Part shown: positions 10,899-22,388 of the stretch, piece after piece
Numbering within the stretch: position 1 is the first letter of the stretch
Layout of the letters: each line of letters opens with the position of its first letter
Assembly (NCBI GenBank): GCA_049999805.1
Contig: JBNGIO010006191.1
Span: 234,578 to 298,577 of the forward strand
Source: Folioceros fuciformis
Taxonomy: Eukaryota; Anthocerotophyta; Anthocerotopsida; Anthocerotales
Reading direction: 5' to 3'
DNA length: 64,000 bases
Position numbers and translations under genes: made by a program
The notes under the pieces: model-generated
The model's database searches: none
Seen by the model: only the letters and a program-made list of their open reading frames with translations
Told to the model about the DNA's origin: nothing

Positions 10899-12480
10899 AG
10901 CTTAGACATGCCCAAAGCAACATAGTAAGAAAAGCTAGAAAATTTAGCTTGGGGATATAGTGGTAGGCAAAATTATGACAGCCTATGCAGGTGTTAGGTC
11001 ACCACAAAATTTTGTATTAAATTAAATTAAATTAAGTTAAATTAATATAAACTAAATTAAGTTAAAGTAAGTTTATAAAAGTAAAAAGGAGACTATATTA
11101 TATAAAAAAGGATACAAATAACTTGGTAAAGGACACTTAAATTGAGGGACTAGCCGTAGAACTATACCAAACACAACTTGCCGGCCAAGTTTGCAAATCA
11201 GGTTTCGATGGACTATCCTATCTTGTTCTATCCTCTTCTATGATATTCTATTCTGTCGTATGTACACCCACATTGTTACTTATCACTTATGTATGTTTTT
11301 GTTACTTATCACTTATGCATGTTTTTGTTACTTATCACTTATGTATGTCGCCGGCATAAACATATGTTGCATGGTTTGTTCTTTATACTAACGTAATATT
11401 GATGGATGCTTGGGAGGAGTCATACCATTCGAGGAACACTCCCCCACAAACACTCCCACACACCTAACACCTACAACCAAGCTTTTGCTCGTCTTCTCCT
11501 TGAATTGTTAACTTCTGCTTGCTCTCTACTTTTGTATTTCATAACAAAGCTTTCATCTACCTACTTTGTAGCTAAATATCTTTTGTCCTTTATTTTACTA
11601 TTTTTTTCTCTTATAATCTAATATCTTACTCCCTTTTTCAATTTTACTTTCTATTCTATTCATGACATTATCATTATGGAGAACAACCCGTCTCATCGAA
11701 TGTACGCAAGATAAAATTATAACATAACTGGTACTACAATTAGTTAATTGTTCAGACATTCAAGGGCATTAATGTCTTTCACTCTTGCACATGTAAAGAA
11801 CCTTGTTTTATGGAGAATTAAAAGGAAATATTGCATATAATGGTATATAATGGTAGGATTTAAGACAATATTATTACAAATTCATGGGCACTATTTTGTG
11901 CCACTTTCCAAAATGATGCAAACTTGTGGCTGTGTAATCAAGAGTACCCTAAATTTTATAAAACATAACCTTTCTCTAAACACATAATACACTAAAATTA
12001 TCGGAAATTAAAAGCTCCAAATGTATTCATCCTTGCTAATTCTCAACATTCACCTCATATGAAGTGCTTGCAAATAGCAACATGGACATCAAAGGAACCA
12101 TTATTTTCTATTCTTGAAAAAGAGATGGAAAGTGCCATCTACTCCAAAAATTGGAGGAACAATAAGAATAGGCCAAAGGCTAAAAGGGTACTAGCCCCTT
12201 TGAACATCATTCTAAAACAAAAACCTACGGCTCATAAAATATCATGATGTGGAATAACAAAAGACTTACGTACCACCGGTGCCAAAGAAGTCGCTTGACT
12301 TGTACTTGTTACTAGTTTCAAAACCATGTTGGCCAATGCTCTTTGCAAACTCATTGTCGAAAGATGTGGAACACAGAATTTCGGGCCAATTTTGGTACAA
12401 TTTGTACAAATGCGGCTAGTATAGGGAAGGTTGGTTCCTTCCTAGTTGGTTTTGGTTCTATTTTCTATTTTTATTTTTTT
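10899..12480. other. AT-rich intergenic downstream of kinase
   Basis: No gene recognised. It holds an ATTAA-rich low-complexity stretch (about 11,015-11,070) and the 26-base tandem listed separately. The 62-codon frame at 12,059 has no recognisable features. Confidence 0.4.
11275..11350 (+). repeat. 26-base tandem repeat, three copies
   Basis: The unit GTTACTTATCACTTATGTAT plus GTTTTT starts at 11,275, 11,301 and 11,327. The copies differ at one or two positions. Confidence 0.8.
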
Positions 12481-13490
12481 CAGCGGCTATATATGTGAGT
12501 GTGGTGTTCACGCATGGTAAGGAGAAGAATCTGTCCGAGGGATAGGAGTCTTATGGATTTGTCAGGGGGACGGGAGTGGTTTGGTACTGAACCAGCAGGT
12601 TTGGTAAGAGGTCCGGGCAAGAACCTGCTAAACCGGGCTTATGCAAGAATCCTAAGTCCCATATTGCATGTCGACACTCTAAGTCCCCAAGTGGCATGCG
12701 GGAACTCCAAGTTCCTAGGTTGCATGCAACCACTCTAGGTTCCCAAGTGGCATGCGAGAGCTCCAAGTCACTAGGCTTGCAAGCACTCCAAGTTCCATGC
12801 GACATGCGGCCACTCTAAGTTTTCAGGTGAGCAAATCGACAGGCAGCAAGGATCTGTGAGTTGTAGGAGACAGGGAGCTTGGACAGTGGAGAGGCAACGA
12901 GCTTGGACAGTGGAGAGGCAGTGAGGCTGCCAAGGGGGAGAGGAAACGCGGCGGCTACTCCTCCTTCTGTTTTTTTCCTTTCCGTGATCAAGGAGCGATT
13001 TAGGGGCAAGATCCTAGGGATCTGTGAGATGGAGGAGGCCTAGGTTGCATGTGAGACTGGCTGAAGGAGCGTGGAGGAGGGCTGAAGCAGTGTGGAGGAG
13101 GGCTGAAGCAGCGTGGAGGAGGGCTGTGAGCAAAGAGGGTGAAGAGCCGCCTGCCAAGACTCCACCTTTCTTTCTAATGTGCTGATCAAGGGGAGCGGGT
13201 TTCAGTGGGGGTTTTTGCGCCCCCCTGATCTGCTGAGTTTAGTGTGGAGGGCAGCGTGTGGAGCCAGCCACCCTCCCTCTAGAGGGCTGCCCACAAGAGC
13301 TGATGGATTAGGTTGTGAGGAAGGGGAATGGGTTTTTTCCTTTCTTTCACTCACAGGCAAGGAGCAGGGAGTGAAAATCAATCTCCAATCTCAATCTCCA
13401 CGGGCTGTGGCTGAGTGTAAAGGAGGATAATTGCAGCCAGCAAAAGATCAGAAGGTTCCCTCCTAAGAACACAGCTAGTGGAGGCCTGTT
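12481..13490. repeat. Repeat-rich non-coding block
   Basis: At 12,655-12,825 a degenerate tandem array of roughly 30-36 base units alternates CTCTAAGT/CTCCAAGT with GGCATGCG/TTGCATGC. At 13,059-13,127 a 21-base GC-rich unit (GCTGAAGCAGTGTGGAGGAGG) is repeated three times. No protein with recognisable features is encoded; the apparent frames simply translate the repeats. Confidence 0.55.
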
Positions 13491-15060
13491 AGGAGTGGGG
13501 TTAGACCCCACTGTTTAGACTTAGTTTATGTTGGCTTGTAGTGGTTGGCCCTAAATGGTAGGCCCATTAAGGCTTCTGACACCGAGTCACTTTTTAGGCA
13601 GACCTAGGTCAATGAGCCAAGAGGTTCATTAATTTACCTGTTTTTTATAGTATTGACCTAAGGAGAGAGAGAGCGTGAAGAGGGAGGGAATTTACCTGTT
13701 TTTTATAGTATTGACCTAAGGAGAGAGAGAACGTGAAGAGGGAGGGGATCTCCTATAAGGCTAGGAGAGTTCCTTGAACTCATTTAATCACTTGCCGCCC
13801 TTTAGTCTTCAGCTCTTACTTCTTGAGCTCCAAATGTGTCTTGTTTCAACTGATTGATGTGGCTGAGACCTCGTCTCCCTTTTCGGTCACGGTTGTAAAT
13901 GTGGATGAGGTTGGGGTTTGCTGGTTGATGGTGCAAGTGTCCATGGTTGTTGTCCCTACTGTTCCCGCATGCTAGCCTTGCTAGTGTGTTGCCGGCCAAG
14001 GAGACTTGGTGTCTAGTATGAGGTAGGTGTAGGTTCCATCAATTTGTGTGGTATCTCTCCCCTGAACTTGTTTTGTCACTTGCCGCCCTTTAGTCTTCAG
14101 CTCTTGCTTCTTGAGCTCTAGATGTGTCTTGTTTCAGCTGATTGATGTGGTTGAGACCTCGTCTCCCTTTCCAGTCAGATGTTGCTAAGTTGCAGCTGTA
14201 GATGTGGATGAGGTTGGGGTTTGTTGGTTGATGGTGTAAGTGTCCATGGTTGCTATCCCTACTGTTCCTGCATGCTAGTCTTGCTAGTGTGTTGCCGGCC
14301 AAGGAGACTTGGTGTCTGGTAGGAGATAAGGGCAGATTCCATCAATTTGTGGGGTAGCGTAGGAGAGTTCTGACCCGTAGGGAAGAACAAGTAGAGGAGT
14401 AGAGGTGAAGGTCATTGTAGTGTTTAAAGTTGCAAGGCACCGAGAGTGCTCTAGGCCTGGCAAGGAGCCTGAGGCAGCGTTTCCTCAAATCTGCCCTAAT
14501 TGGTGTATGTGTTTCTAACGTGGTGTTGGCAAGATCTGATGGGGGAGGGTTGCAACCTGGTTGTAGCTTCCTCTTGTAGGTTCTGACTTGTGGTCCCCAG
14601 TACTTGGAGTGAGGAGGCTGTAGGGAGTACCAGCTATAGCAGCTGAGAGTGTGAAGATTTGTCCATAGGTCGGCAGTGGCGACTTGAACTGTTGGCAGGG
14701 TAAGAGTGACAATCCTGACCTGTTTGCAGTTGGTAGGTCTGTCGGAAGGTGAGTAGTACCTCTGACCGGAGATAGCAAGGTCTGAGTAATTTGGATGGAA
14801 GAGGGATGTGAGACGTGAGAAGTGTGAAGTGGGAGGTTGTGTAGTCAGGTCAGGGGTGACAGACCTGATCTGTCTACAGCTATACGAGTTCTGACGAGGG
14901 GTCGCAAGGTCAGGAGTAGTGGGTTAGCAGTTGGATGTAAGAGTTGTGAAGTTGTGGAGTTAGGAGAAGTCATCTCATACACTACAGATTGGGAACACCA
15001 GCCACTCTTTAGTGAGATTGAAACCCATTCTATACTAACGACAGTGGGATAAGTGTTGCC
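13491..15060 (+). repeat. LTR-like repeat region with 58-base and 288-base tandem duplications
   Basis: It begins TGTTAGGAGTGGGGTTAGACC (near 13,488), a TG-initiated, LTR-like start, and has TATAAGG near 13,754. Bases 13,631-13,746 are two adjacent 58-base copies with one mismatch. From 13,791 a 288-base unit (CTTGCCGCCCTTTAGTCTTC...) repeats at 14,079 and runs to about 14,360, with moderate divergence. Bases 14,680-14,960 hold a further, looser duplication. No reverse transcriptase or gag frame is present. It may be a decayed LTR or terminal-repeat element, but no matching ends or target-site duplication were confirmed. Confidence 0.5.
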
Positions 15061-15815
15061 ACTATAGGATGAAGCTCAGGGAGCCCCAGTCCTCGAGATC
15101 CAGCCTCCACAAAAGAAGACCACCATAAAGGAAAGAGGAAGAAGACTTTCTATAACTCCGGTAAACCTTTGCGCACTATTTAATGAACCTTGAAAAGTCC
15201 TTGCCAATGGCCCTATGAGTCTCAATAGCAAGGGGATGAAAATATGCTCGTTTTGTAGGGGAGAATACTTTTGGACTTTGATGCTTGCACAACCCTCTAC
15301 TGTCCATTCAGGGGGGTTGATGACAACATGCTCGCAAATCAAATCCCTAGCGGGATTCGTAACAACCACATCAATGACACACACCTGTTCCCCCTAGTGA
15401 AAAAAAGTCAACTCTAAGTAAAACTCCGTTGTCTAAAGAATATGGATGCTCCCTATAGAGAAGAAACCTACGTTCCTTAGCCATGGAGAACATACATCCC
15501 GATCTGCATCATGAGTGGCAATGCAGTGGCCATTAACAGGATAATGTGTCAGATGGGACCTTGTGTCGACAATGGCAACCCCACAACTACATGTAGAGAG
15601 CAAGAGCCGAGGGGTAGGCCAAACCAAAGCAAAATTTAATCACGGTAGCAAAAATTGCTGATGCAATTCAAAATGCGTGGATGCAAGGTCGAATCAAATA
15701 AAGTATACGAGCACTCCTCAGTAAAGTGTGCAAGCACTCCTCAGTAAAGTGTGCAAGCACTCCTCAATGAAGTGTGCAAGCACTCCTCGGTAAAGTGTAC
15801 GAGCGCGCTCCTCGA
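15061..15815 (+). repeat. Interspersed repeat, copy 2 (diverged) with GCACTCCTCAGTAAAGTGT tandem
   Basis: From about 15,130 this parallels the 7.15-7.79 kb repeat in the same order: a CTCAATAGCAAGGGGATGAAA block, a GGGATTCGTAACAACCACATCAAT block, and an end made of 23-25 base units GCACTCCTCAGTAAAGTGTGCAA at about 15,710-15,805 (four or five copies). Identity to copy 1 is clearly partial. The orientation is the same and the spacing is about 8 kb. It is non-coding. Confidence 0.55.
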
Positions 15816-16041
15816 ATGGCACGTTTCCTGAAGGGGATGTTTCCTTTTATCGATTATGTTTGTCATTCAACAAGAGAGAATAGTATAGGGGAAAACAGAA
15901 CTCCTCCAGTCAAACTACCCTCGACGCTACCGTATTTTGTGATAAATGGCATCTCGAGCCACTCACGGTTTTCTACAAAATGAAATCTGCCGATTCCCTT
16001 CCAGCCTCTTTCCAAGCAAGGGCTTTCATACTTCTTCAGAC

Positions 16042-18719
16042 CTACTTTTGGTAGAGGAAAACAAGCCCGAAAATGAAAAAGGCCACCATCTGCATCAGAA
16101 TGACTCACAATTTTAAACCCCGCACACGCAACTTTTTCACTGGACAACCAGGATGCGTACCGAGTTGATCGCCACGTACCATGGAGAAGGACGCGCCGTA
16201 GTATGGAAAAGCTGCTGGAATAAACCTCTCGTACTCATTGTGCCTGAAGGGTCTTACAGGAATCTGCACCAACCCATTAAATTAACCATGTCCTTCGCCG
16301 CGCATGCAAATATGCAAATCCTGTACCTGTTTGCTCAACGTCAATGAGGTATACCCAAGCCTCCAATATTCAACTTTGAACTGAAAGACTCCATACACAT
16401 CTGGGACTTGAAACTTGGTATGATAGTGACCCTGCCAAGATATACAGTCAGGAGATAGGGCTTAACCCTAAACACGAAATTTCCACACATCTTAATTGAA
16501 CAAGCGCACCTTCCCATCGTGCGACAGAGTCTTCCTGATGTAAGGAGACATCATGTAAAATTGTACTTGCACATCACCTGCCTGATATGGGTGCCAGTGC
16601 TTGCCTGTCCACTCATAAATGTCCACAGAAAACTCCTGTCGGATAAACATTGTCCATAAACATTAGGACTCAAGCAAGCATCCAATCAGTTGCGACACTG
16701 GAGGAAAACACAAGCAGTCATGTACCAGATTGTCCGTGATTCTGTACATTGGCGGTTCCCCCTCCTCGTCAACTTTTTTGTGCCGGAGATTCAGAGCCTG
16801 CACCAGCACCCACACATCTTATGCTCCTGATAGACTGCATTCAAATTACTTGTACAAAATGTTGCATCACAAAAACCCACGACACTCTCTGGAACTCACA
16901 AAACAAAGAGGTCTAACTCACCTTGAGATGACCCCGCTCATGAAAAACCCACTTGGTCAGCTCGGTCGCAAATTTCTCGTTTCCAGATTTTGGATACCTG
17001 GCATGAAGTGAACAGCACATCAAAATGATCCAATATCTATTGCTTAACATGATGTGCAGCAGAAAAATAGAGAATGGATCATTCACAAAGGATGAAGCAC
17101 CTGACCCACTCTGCATTCATAGCCTGTAAGATACCTGAGAGAAAGATCAACTGACCTTTCTGAATCTGTAGCTACACGAACCTCAGACTTGAAGAATCTG
17201 CAGCATTCCCATGTTTGAAAGTGAATTTGCATATGACAACCTTCACAATATCCTGAAGACAAACTTTCTAGATGAAAGTAAAAAGAAGGATATCACATAC
17301 TCATCGCTGAACAGATCCAATGATCCTGATACCAAAATTCGAGCATTGTTCCTTGCCTGATACATCTCAAAAGTGGGTACACCACAAGGCCTGAAACAAC
17401 ATTGACTGCTCTCATCACAAAGGTCCAAATTTCTGTAAACACAGCTTTACCTGCACCACTGACACTAAACCAATGGAGGTCCCGCTGAGGACTGGGGGTT
17501 CTTTCAGTGGAACAAAAAGCTTTCCAGAAAAGGCTGATGGAGATGCAGATAAAACCTTCACCACCTGCAAAACCGAAGTCAGCAAGGTATCCGACTCTTA
17601 CCGTCTGGCTATGCAAATGAAACATAGGAATCCAAGCCACATCCACCCAGATCCAGAAACGTCCCTTACCAGCTCACTAGTATTCACAGAATGCCCAATC
17701 CCCCGAAACAGAATTGGTTCCTGTAAGGTGACGCATCAGACGGCAGAATCTGGCCATAAACTGAAATGCTAAGACAGTAGTGTATCCGTTCGAAATTCCA
17801 CCTTTATGCTATCCTCGCCCAGAATCACTGGGGAGTCAATCAGCTTGTCGCCCACAATCAAAGAACGATCCCCATGTGCTGTCTTCGCAAAGCTGATATG
17901 GTCAATAACCACGGACTCTACATCCTGCATACGATGTTTTCCAGAGCACAGACCATATCCTCAACAGCAGCAGGAGCTGAGCCAACACGCCTACGTACCT
18001 ACGCCAAATTTAGCCTAGTCCGCACAATTGCTCGAACATCCAGATAACCAAACATATGACTGCGAAAGCACACGTGTCACAACCTCATCAAAATCCACAC
18101 CACATTCTGTGGCAATGTCTCGGATGACATCGGAAGTCGATACATCAGCTGCCAAAACAAGATCATGCCCGGAGTCCACGAAATCCAGAACTGCAGCAGC
18201 ATCCACAGAGCCGCCAAAACCTGATTTTCAGATGATAACAACACTAAATCAGATACAGCCACAGTGAACCCCGTCTAAGACTTCCACAGTAGCAACCTGT
18301 AACAATTCCCAAACGTTCGAAGGCCACGAAGTGCAGACTCACGCTCGACAGACGGGGCGAACAGGATCAGGGCATCGTAGAGATATTGGCCATATCTCTG
18401 GAGTGCGAGCTTGGGGTCCTCAGCCAGCTTGAAATCCAGCTCATAGCCGCGATCTGGCATTCCACAAAGTATAGGCAGTAGGGTAAAGAACTGACAGCCA
18501 CAACACCGAATTGCTTCCTGCGAACTTCATTTGCTCACCCGTAAGCGACTGGAAGTAGACAGAATGTGACGAGCGGCGGCTGAGATTATCTAACAGCACT
18601 AGCACCTTCTGGTCGGAAGGGAATTCCTCCGAAAACGCTCCGCACTGTGACGAGAGCAGGGTGACGAGGAAGCAAGCCCACAGGCAGGTCGCCCACACCG
18701 TCCGCGGGCCGCGCTCCAT
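16042..18719 (-). CDS. OST48: Oligosaccharyltransferase 48 kDa subunit (OST48/DDOST/WBP1)
   Basis: Fourteen exons on the minus strand give 441 residues, matching the family length: 18719-18539, 18453-18343, 18220-18084, 17924-17802, 17720-17670, 17564-17451, 17356-17301, 17197-17156, 16997-16922, 16797-16726, 16635-16510, 16431-16327, 16263-16180, 16089-16042. The N-terminal signal peptide is followed by [86 protein letters not shown] and [13 protein letters not shown], all OST48 hallmarks. A C-terminal transmembrane helix ([10 protein letters not shown]) ends in YQK. It is a non-catalytic subunit of the ER complex that transfers the glycan from dolichol to asparagine. The exon 3 donor is GTTGTG, an unusual site but required by the reading frame and homology. 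The start lies 128 bases from the divergent small gene on the plus strand. Confidence 0.95.
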
Positions 18720-18847
18720 TGCTCTCACCTTCGGCACGAGGGCACCCGGTCGCACAAGCACTACCTAAACGGAGTTGGCATCAAAACGCGGGTAAAATAT
18801 AACAAGTTCCTTTGCATCATTAGGCAATCTTTTGAACTGTGCTTTCC
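18720..18847. promoter_or_regulatory. Compact bidirectional promoter
   Basis: Only 128 bases separate the ATG of OST48 (-) and that of the small protein (+). The interval must contain both transcription starts or have them overlap. No TATA box is evident. Confidence 0.5.
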
Positions 18848-19555
18848 ATGGGCTTCCAGTGGATGTCCGATCGCGGTGGCTGGGGCAACCAGGAGCCGGC
18901 CTCGGGCTCGGACTCGGCCTCGCCTCCTGATGCTGTCAAAGTTTTGAAGCCCAGTCAAACTGACGTTGGTGAGGAGGGTAAGGAGATCGCCCAGCATGTA
19001 ACGCAGCAGGAGCTGCCCAGGGCTACAGTGGTTCGATATCCGAAGCCGGTTCCCAAGCTGCAGCAGAAGCTGGAGATCGGCAGCGAAGATGGCAAGGGGT
19101 CGTCGTCCAACAACATGTGGCAGGTTCGCCCCTCGCTTTCCTTGCTGCGGAAATCGCTTTCTTGTTCATTTTCCTCCTAGCTGCTGCGTGGAGTCATATT
19201 GCGAAACACGCGCCACTGTATTGAAACAGCTGATAGGCTCTGTTGCTGTTTAGCTGTATTACTCCAATTTCGTGCAATTTCGTCTGGCCTCTACGGGGAG
19301 TGTGGCATCACTGCGATCCTGCTTTTAGGGTTGAAGGGTCCCGTATTGCTCATGGGTCGATTTCAGCCGACACAACGCTGTGCTCACGTCGCCAATGTTG
19401 TCTTTCCTCGTTGGTTGCTAACCTCCAGGCTGTTGTGCTTTCTTGTTGGCTTTTTGCAGGTGTATGCAATGGCAGGGTTTATGGTAGGTCGCTGGATTTG
19501 GGCCCGGGTGAAAGAGAGAAGGGCACGAAGGTTTAATCGGGAAGATGATGACTGA
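18848..19555 (+). CDS. Small conserved-looking plant protein with C-terminal hydrophobic/basic segment
   Basis: Two exons, 18848-19123 and 19460-19555, give 123 residues; the intron of 336 bases is longer than usual here. The ATG at 18863 (MSDRGGWG) is an equally plausible start. The N-terminal two thirds are acidic, serine-rich and probably disordered. The C-terminus, MWQVYAMAGFMVGRWIWARV followed by a KERRARRFNREDDD tail, is one short hydrophobic helix with a basic then acidic end, so a tail-anchored membrane protein is likely. I recall uncharacterised plant proteins with a similar NxWQVYAxxGF block but cannot name a function. It shares a promoter region with OST48, which hints at, but does not prove, co-expression with ER functions. 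Confidence 0.72.
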
Positions 19556-19559
19556 TTGC

Positions 19560-20340
19560 TGGTTGCAATGGATATGACTCTGACTTTAGAGCGGCTTCCA
19601 CCACATGGGATTCAAATGCACCTTTGCTCAAAAAGTAGAGCAGCTTCTACCACATCGAATTCAAACGCACATGTGATGAGAAAGTAGAGCGACTTCTAGC
19701 CTATGGAATTCAAAAGCACCTTTGTCACCTTTTGTCAAAGCAGTGATAAACAATCAAATCACGTTGCCTAGAAAACCATTCCTCAGCACGTTGCCTAGAA
19801 AACCATTCCTCAGCAATCTCCTGATTGACTTCTAGCGTATGAACTGTTCCACAGCAATCTCTGATTGNNNNNNNNNNTATTGACTTCTAGCATATGGAAT
19901 TCAAAAGCATCTTTGTAACCTTTTGTCAAAATAAACAATCACATACGGAATTCAAAAGCACCTTTGTAACCTTTTGTCAAAGCAGTGATAAACAATCAAC
20001 CACATTGCCTAGAGAAAACTTTCCATAGCAATCTCTAAGCAACTTCTAGCGTATGAAATTCAAAAGCACCTTTATCACTTTTTGTCAAAGCAGTGATAAA
20101 CAATCAACCATGTTGCCTAGAGAAACCGTTCCATAGTAATCTCTAAGCCAAAGCATACTCCAATCTCACACCAGTCGACTATATACATCGCCAAAGATCA
20201 CCATGCTCCAAGCTAGAGCATAGAGCATAGAGCATACTTCGATCTCACAACAACAAACCATATGCGCGCCACATAAGATCACATGTTCCAAGCCAGAATA
20301 TAGTCCAAACTCACGTCAGCAAACCAGTGTTACTTACATC
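19560..20340 (+). repeat. Minisatellite-bearing dispersed repeat, copy A
   Basis: Roughly 45-55 base units of the type GAAAGTAGAGCGGCTTCTAG plus CACATGGAATTCAAAxGCACCTTTG are followed by CCTTTTGTCAAAGCAGTGATAAACAATC and GTTGCCTAGAGAAACC modules repeated several times. It ends with a unique-looking tail (CCAAAGCATACTCCAATCTC ... CATATGCGCGCCACATAAGATCA). The same modules in the same order and orientation recur at 31.96-32.65 kb; the tail is nearly identical. It is non-coding and begins within a few bases of the stop codon of the upstream gene. Confidence 0.85.
19868..19877. other. Assembly gap (10 N)
   Basis: Ten Ns interrupt copy A of the minisatellite repeat. A fixed length of ten suggests a placeholder for unknown or collapsed repeat length. 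Confidence 0.95.
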
Positions 20341-20947
20341 TGGGTGGTTAGGATGGGAGGAGGCCGGCAATGACTGGTGGGTAGCAGACGCAAATGCAGG
20401 AGGCGATGTACCGTAGGTCTGGTGGCCTCTCTACCCGTATGGGGTTTCTGCTACCCGTGACCCTGTCTGTGGTGTACAAGCATACATGGGCACACTGAAT
20501 TGTGAGGCATACGCCCACCTGCAACTTTTCTGGTGGAGACCTTGCGTGCAAGAGTAGGCAGTGGTGGACGAGTCAGAGTCTTGGCAAGGACGATGTCTGT
20601 TCTGTTAAAGGAGGCAGATGCATCACTTCTTTGTGAGAAGCCCTTTTTAAGGCATGTCAGACTCTGTAGAAAAGAAAAGACGGAGATACGGACTCATAAA
20701 GAAAAAGCCTGCATATGTCTGACTCTGTAGAAAAGAAAAGACGGAGATACGGACTCATAAAGAAAAAGCCTGCATATGTTATCAGTTCTTTAAACAGGAA
20801 TGTCCGTGTACTCGTCCACATGACACGGCCCTCTTGCGGCCATGCAAAATGGCGTTGTGTCGGCAAGCCTGGAGATGGATGGCACAGCCAACTGCTAGAC
20901 TGTCTTGTAGTACAGTCACCTGAGGCTAGGTAGCTTAAAATTTAGGT
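20341..20947. other. Intergenic between repeat and SWEET gene
   Basis: Apart from the 61-base tandem duplication listed separately I see no gene. The right end is presumably the SWEET 3' untranslated region. Confidence 0.4.
20660..20781 (+). repeat. Perfect 61-base tandem duplication
   Basis: Bases 20,660-20,720 and 20,721-20,781 read the same (GACTCTGTAGAAAAGAAAAG ... GCCTGCATATGT), apart from the junction. Near-perfect identity implies a recent event. Confidence 0.9.
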
Positions 20948-22388
20948 CTAAACATGGTCGGGTCCGGGGCCTGGCGCTGCCTGAGATGCCAAGCCGTGGC
21001 GGGGGCTCAGCGGAATGGACACGAAGGTGACGCCCGACTGTTGCTTCGAAGTCTGCATGTGGGCTTGTTTGTTGCTGGCGCTCTTTTCCATCTGGATATA
21101 CGAGCCGTTGGATTTGGACGTGTCTAAAGAATCGCTCGTCACACCGTCGCCTTCGATGGTCAAGGGGACTGCTCTTCGGTAAAAGACGTAAAGACAAAGC
21201 TGCACCACGCCGGAGAGGCAGCCCAGTCCATTGGGGATCTGGGACCAGAAAAAACCAAACCCGAACGAGAATTTCAGTTCAAAAACACTGACCAGTTAAG
21301 TCATCAAGCAATGCATGCAACTGTGAGCATTGCACCAGTAAAACGAAAGGAGCAGTAGCGATGGTTTAGCTTACCGCAATGTAGATGTCCTTGGCGACCA
21401 CGGCGTAGCCACTCCACACGGTGCCGTTGATGAAGACGAAGAGGGACAGGAAAAACGGCATGAATTCTACGCTCCTTGTCCTTATCACCATCCTCTGCGA
21501 TCATGAATGAGCATGGTCCTTCCCGTCAGTCGTGACAGCAGGTTGGAAGTTGAAGCGCGATGGCACGGGCAGACAGCACGTACCATGACTCCCAGCGGCG
21601 CAGCATACATGCTGATGGCGAACACGACGCACAATAAACCGATCACGAGTTTTCTGCTGGAGTAGGGGATCGCGAACACTGTAACCAGGCAAAGAATGGT
21701 GTAGAAGACGACGGTTGCCAGCAGCATTTGGAGAACCTTCACCTGCAACCAGGCACGATGAGTGAAGGAATCCAGGAGTCGAGTCGAGTAGACGGTGGAA
21801 CGAATGCCGGTGAAGCACTTACCCGCTCGTTCCTAGCGCAGTAGGCGAGAAAAATGGAGAGGTAGACCAGTTCGAAGACGACGCCAGCGCCGTTGATGGT
21901 GATGATGAGCAGACCGTTGGGCTTGACGAGGGGAAGACCGTAGAGGATCCATAGCAGGCAATTGAGCAAGGTGCAGACGTAAGGAAGGCCTGAGAAATCT
22001 TGCGTCGTCTTGTTCTTAAAAATTCTCCAGAATGTCGGCCTTAAGAGTCGAAACGAAACAGAATGGATGATTCAGATGCGCCAATGCAGGGTGGACAGCT
22101 ACCAGAACACCTACTTTCCTTGTACTTGCGACAATGGCAGTGCGTGCGGAGCACAGGGAAGGAAATGAGGCCTAGCAGACCTGCTACCACTCCGAGTCCA
22201 ATTCAACATACTTACGCAGGTGACGTGAAGAGAGCGATGGCTGTCATATTTCCTGGATCAGACGATGCACCCGCTCTTGTAAGCATGCATGCAAAGGTTG
22301 TTGTCTTATTCATGCGAAATACTATACCATCAGCCGGAGGCGGCGTAGATTACTGACCAAGAATGCCGAGAAGAGTGAGGAAGTCCAT
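20948..22388 (-). CDS. SWEET: SWEET-type bidirectional sugar transporter
   Basis: Six exons give 284 residues: 22388-22358, 22252-22216, 22039-21823, 21742-21584, 21494-21375, 21238-20948. The first two exons are very short (31 and 37 bases), as is usual for SWEET genes. Two MtN3/saliva repeats with seven helices are readable: LFTSPAPTFWRIFKNKTTQDF and GLPYVCTLLNCLLWILYG in the first; YAAPLGVM, RTRSVEFMPFFLSLFVFINGTVW and IPNGLGCLSGVVQLCLYVFYR in the second. The conserved prolines and the paired Asn residues (NGAGVV and PNGLG) are present. The soluble tail of about 75 residues is Ser/Gln-rich. SWEETs carry out facilitated sugar flux at the plasma membrane or tonoplast; clade and substrate (hexose or sucrose) cannot be fixed by eye. 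Confidence 0.93.
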
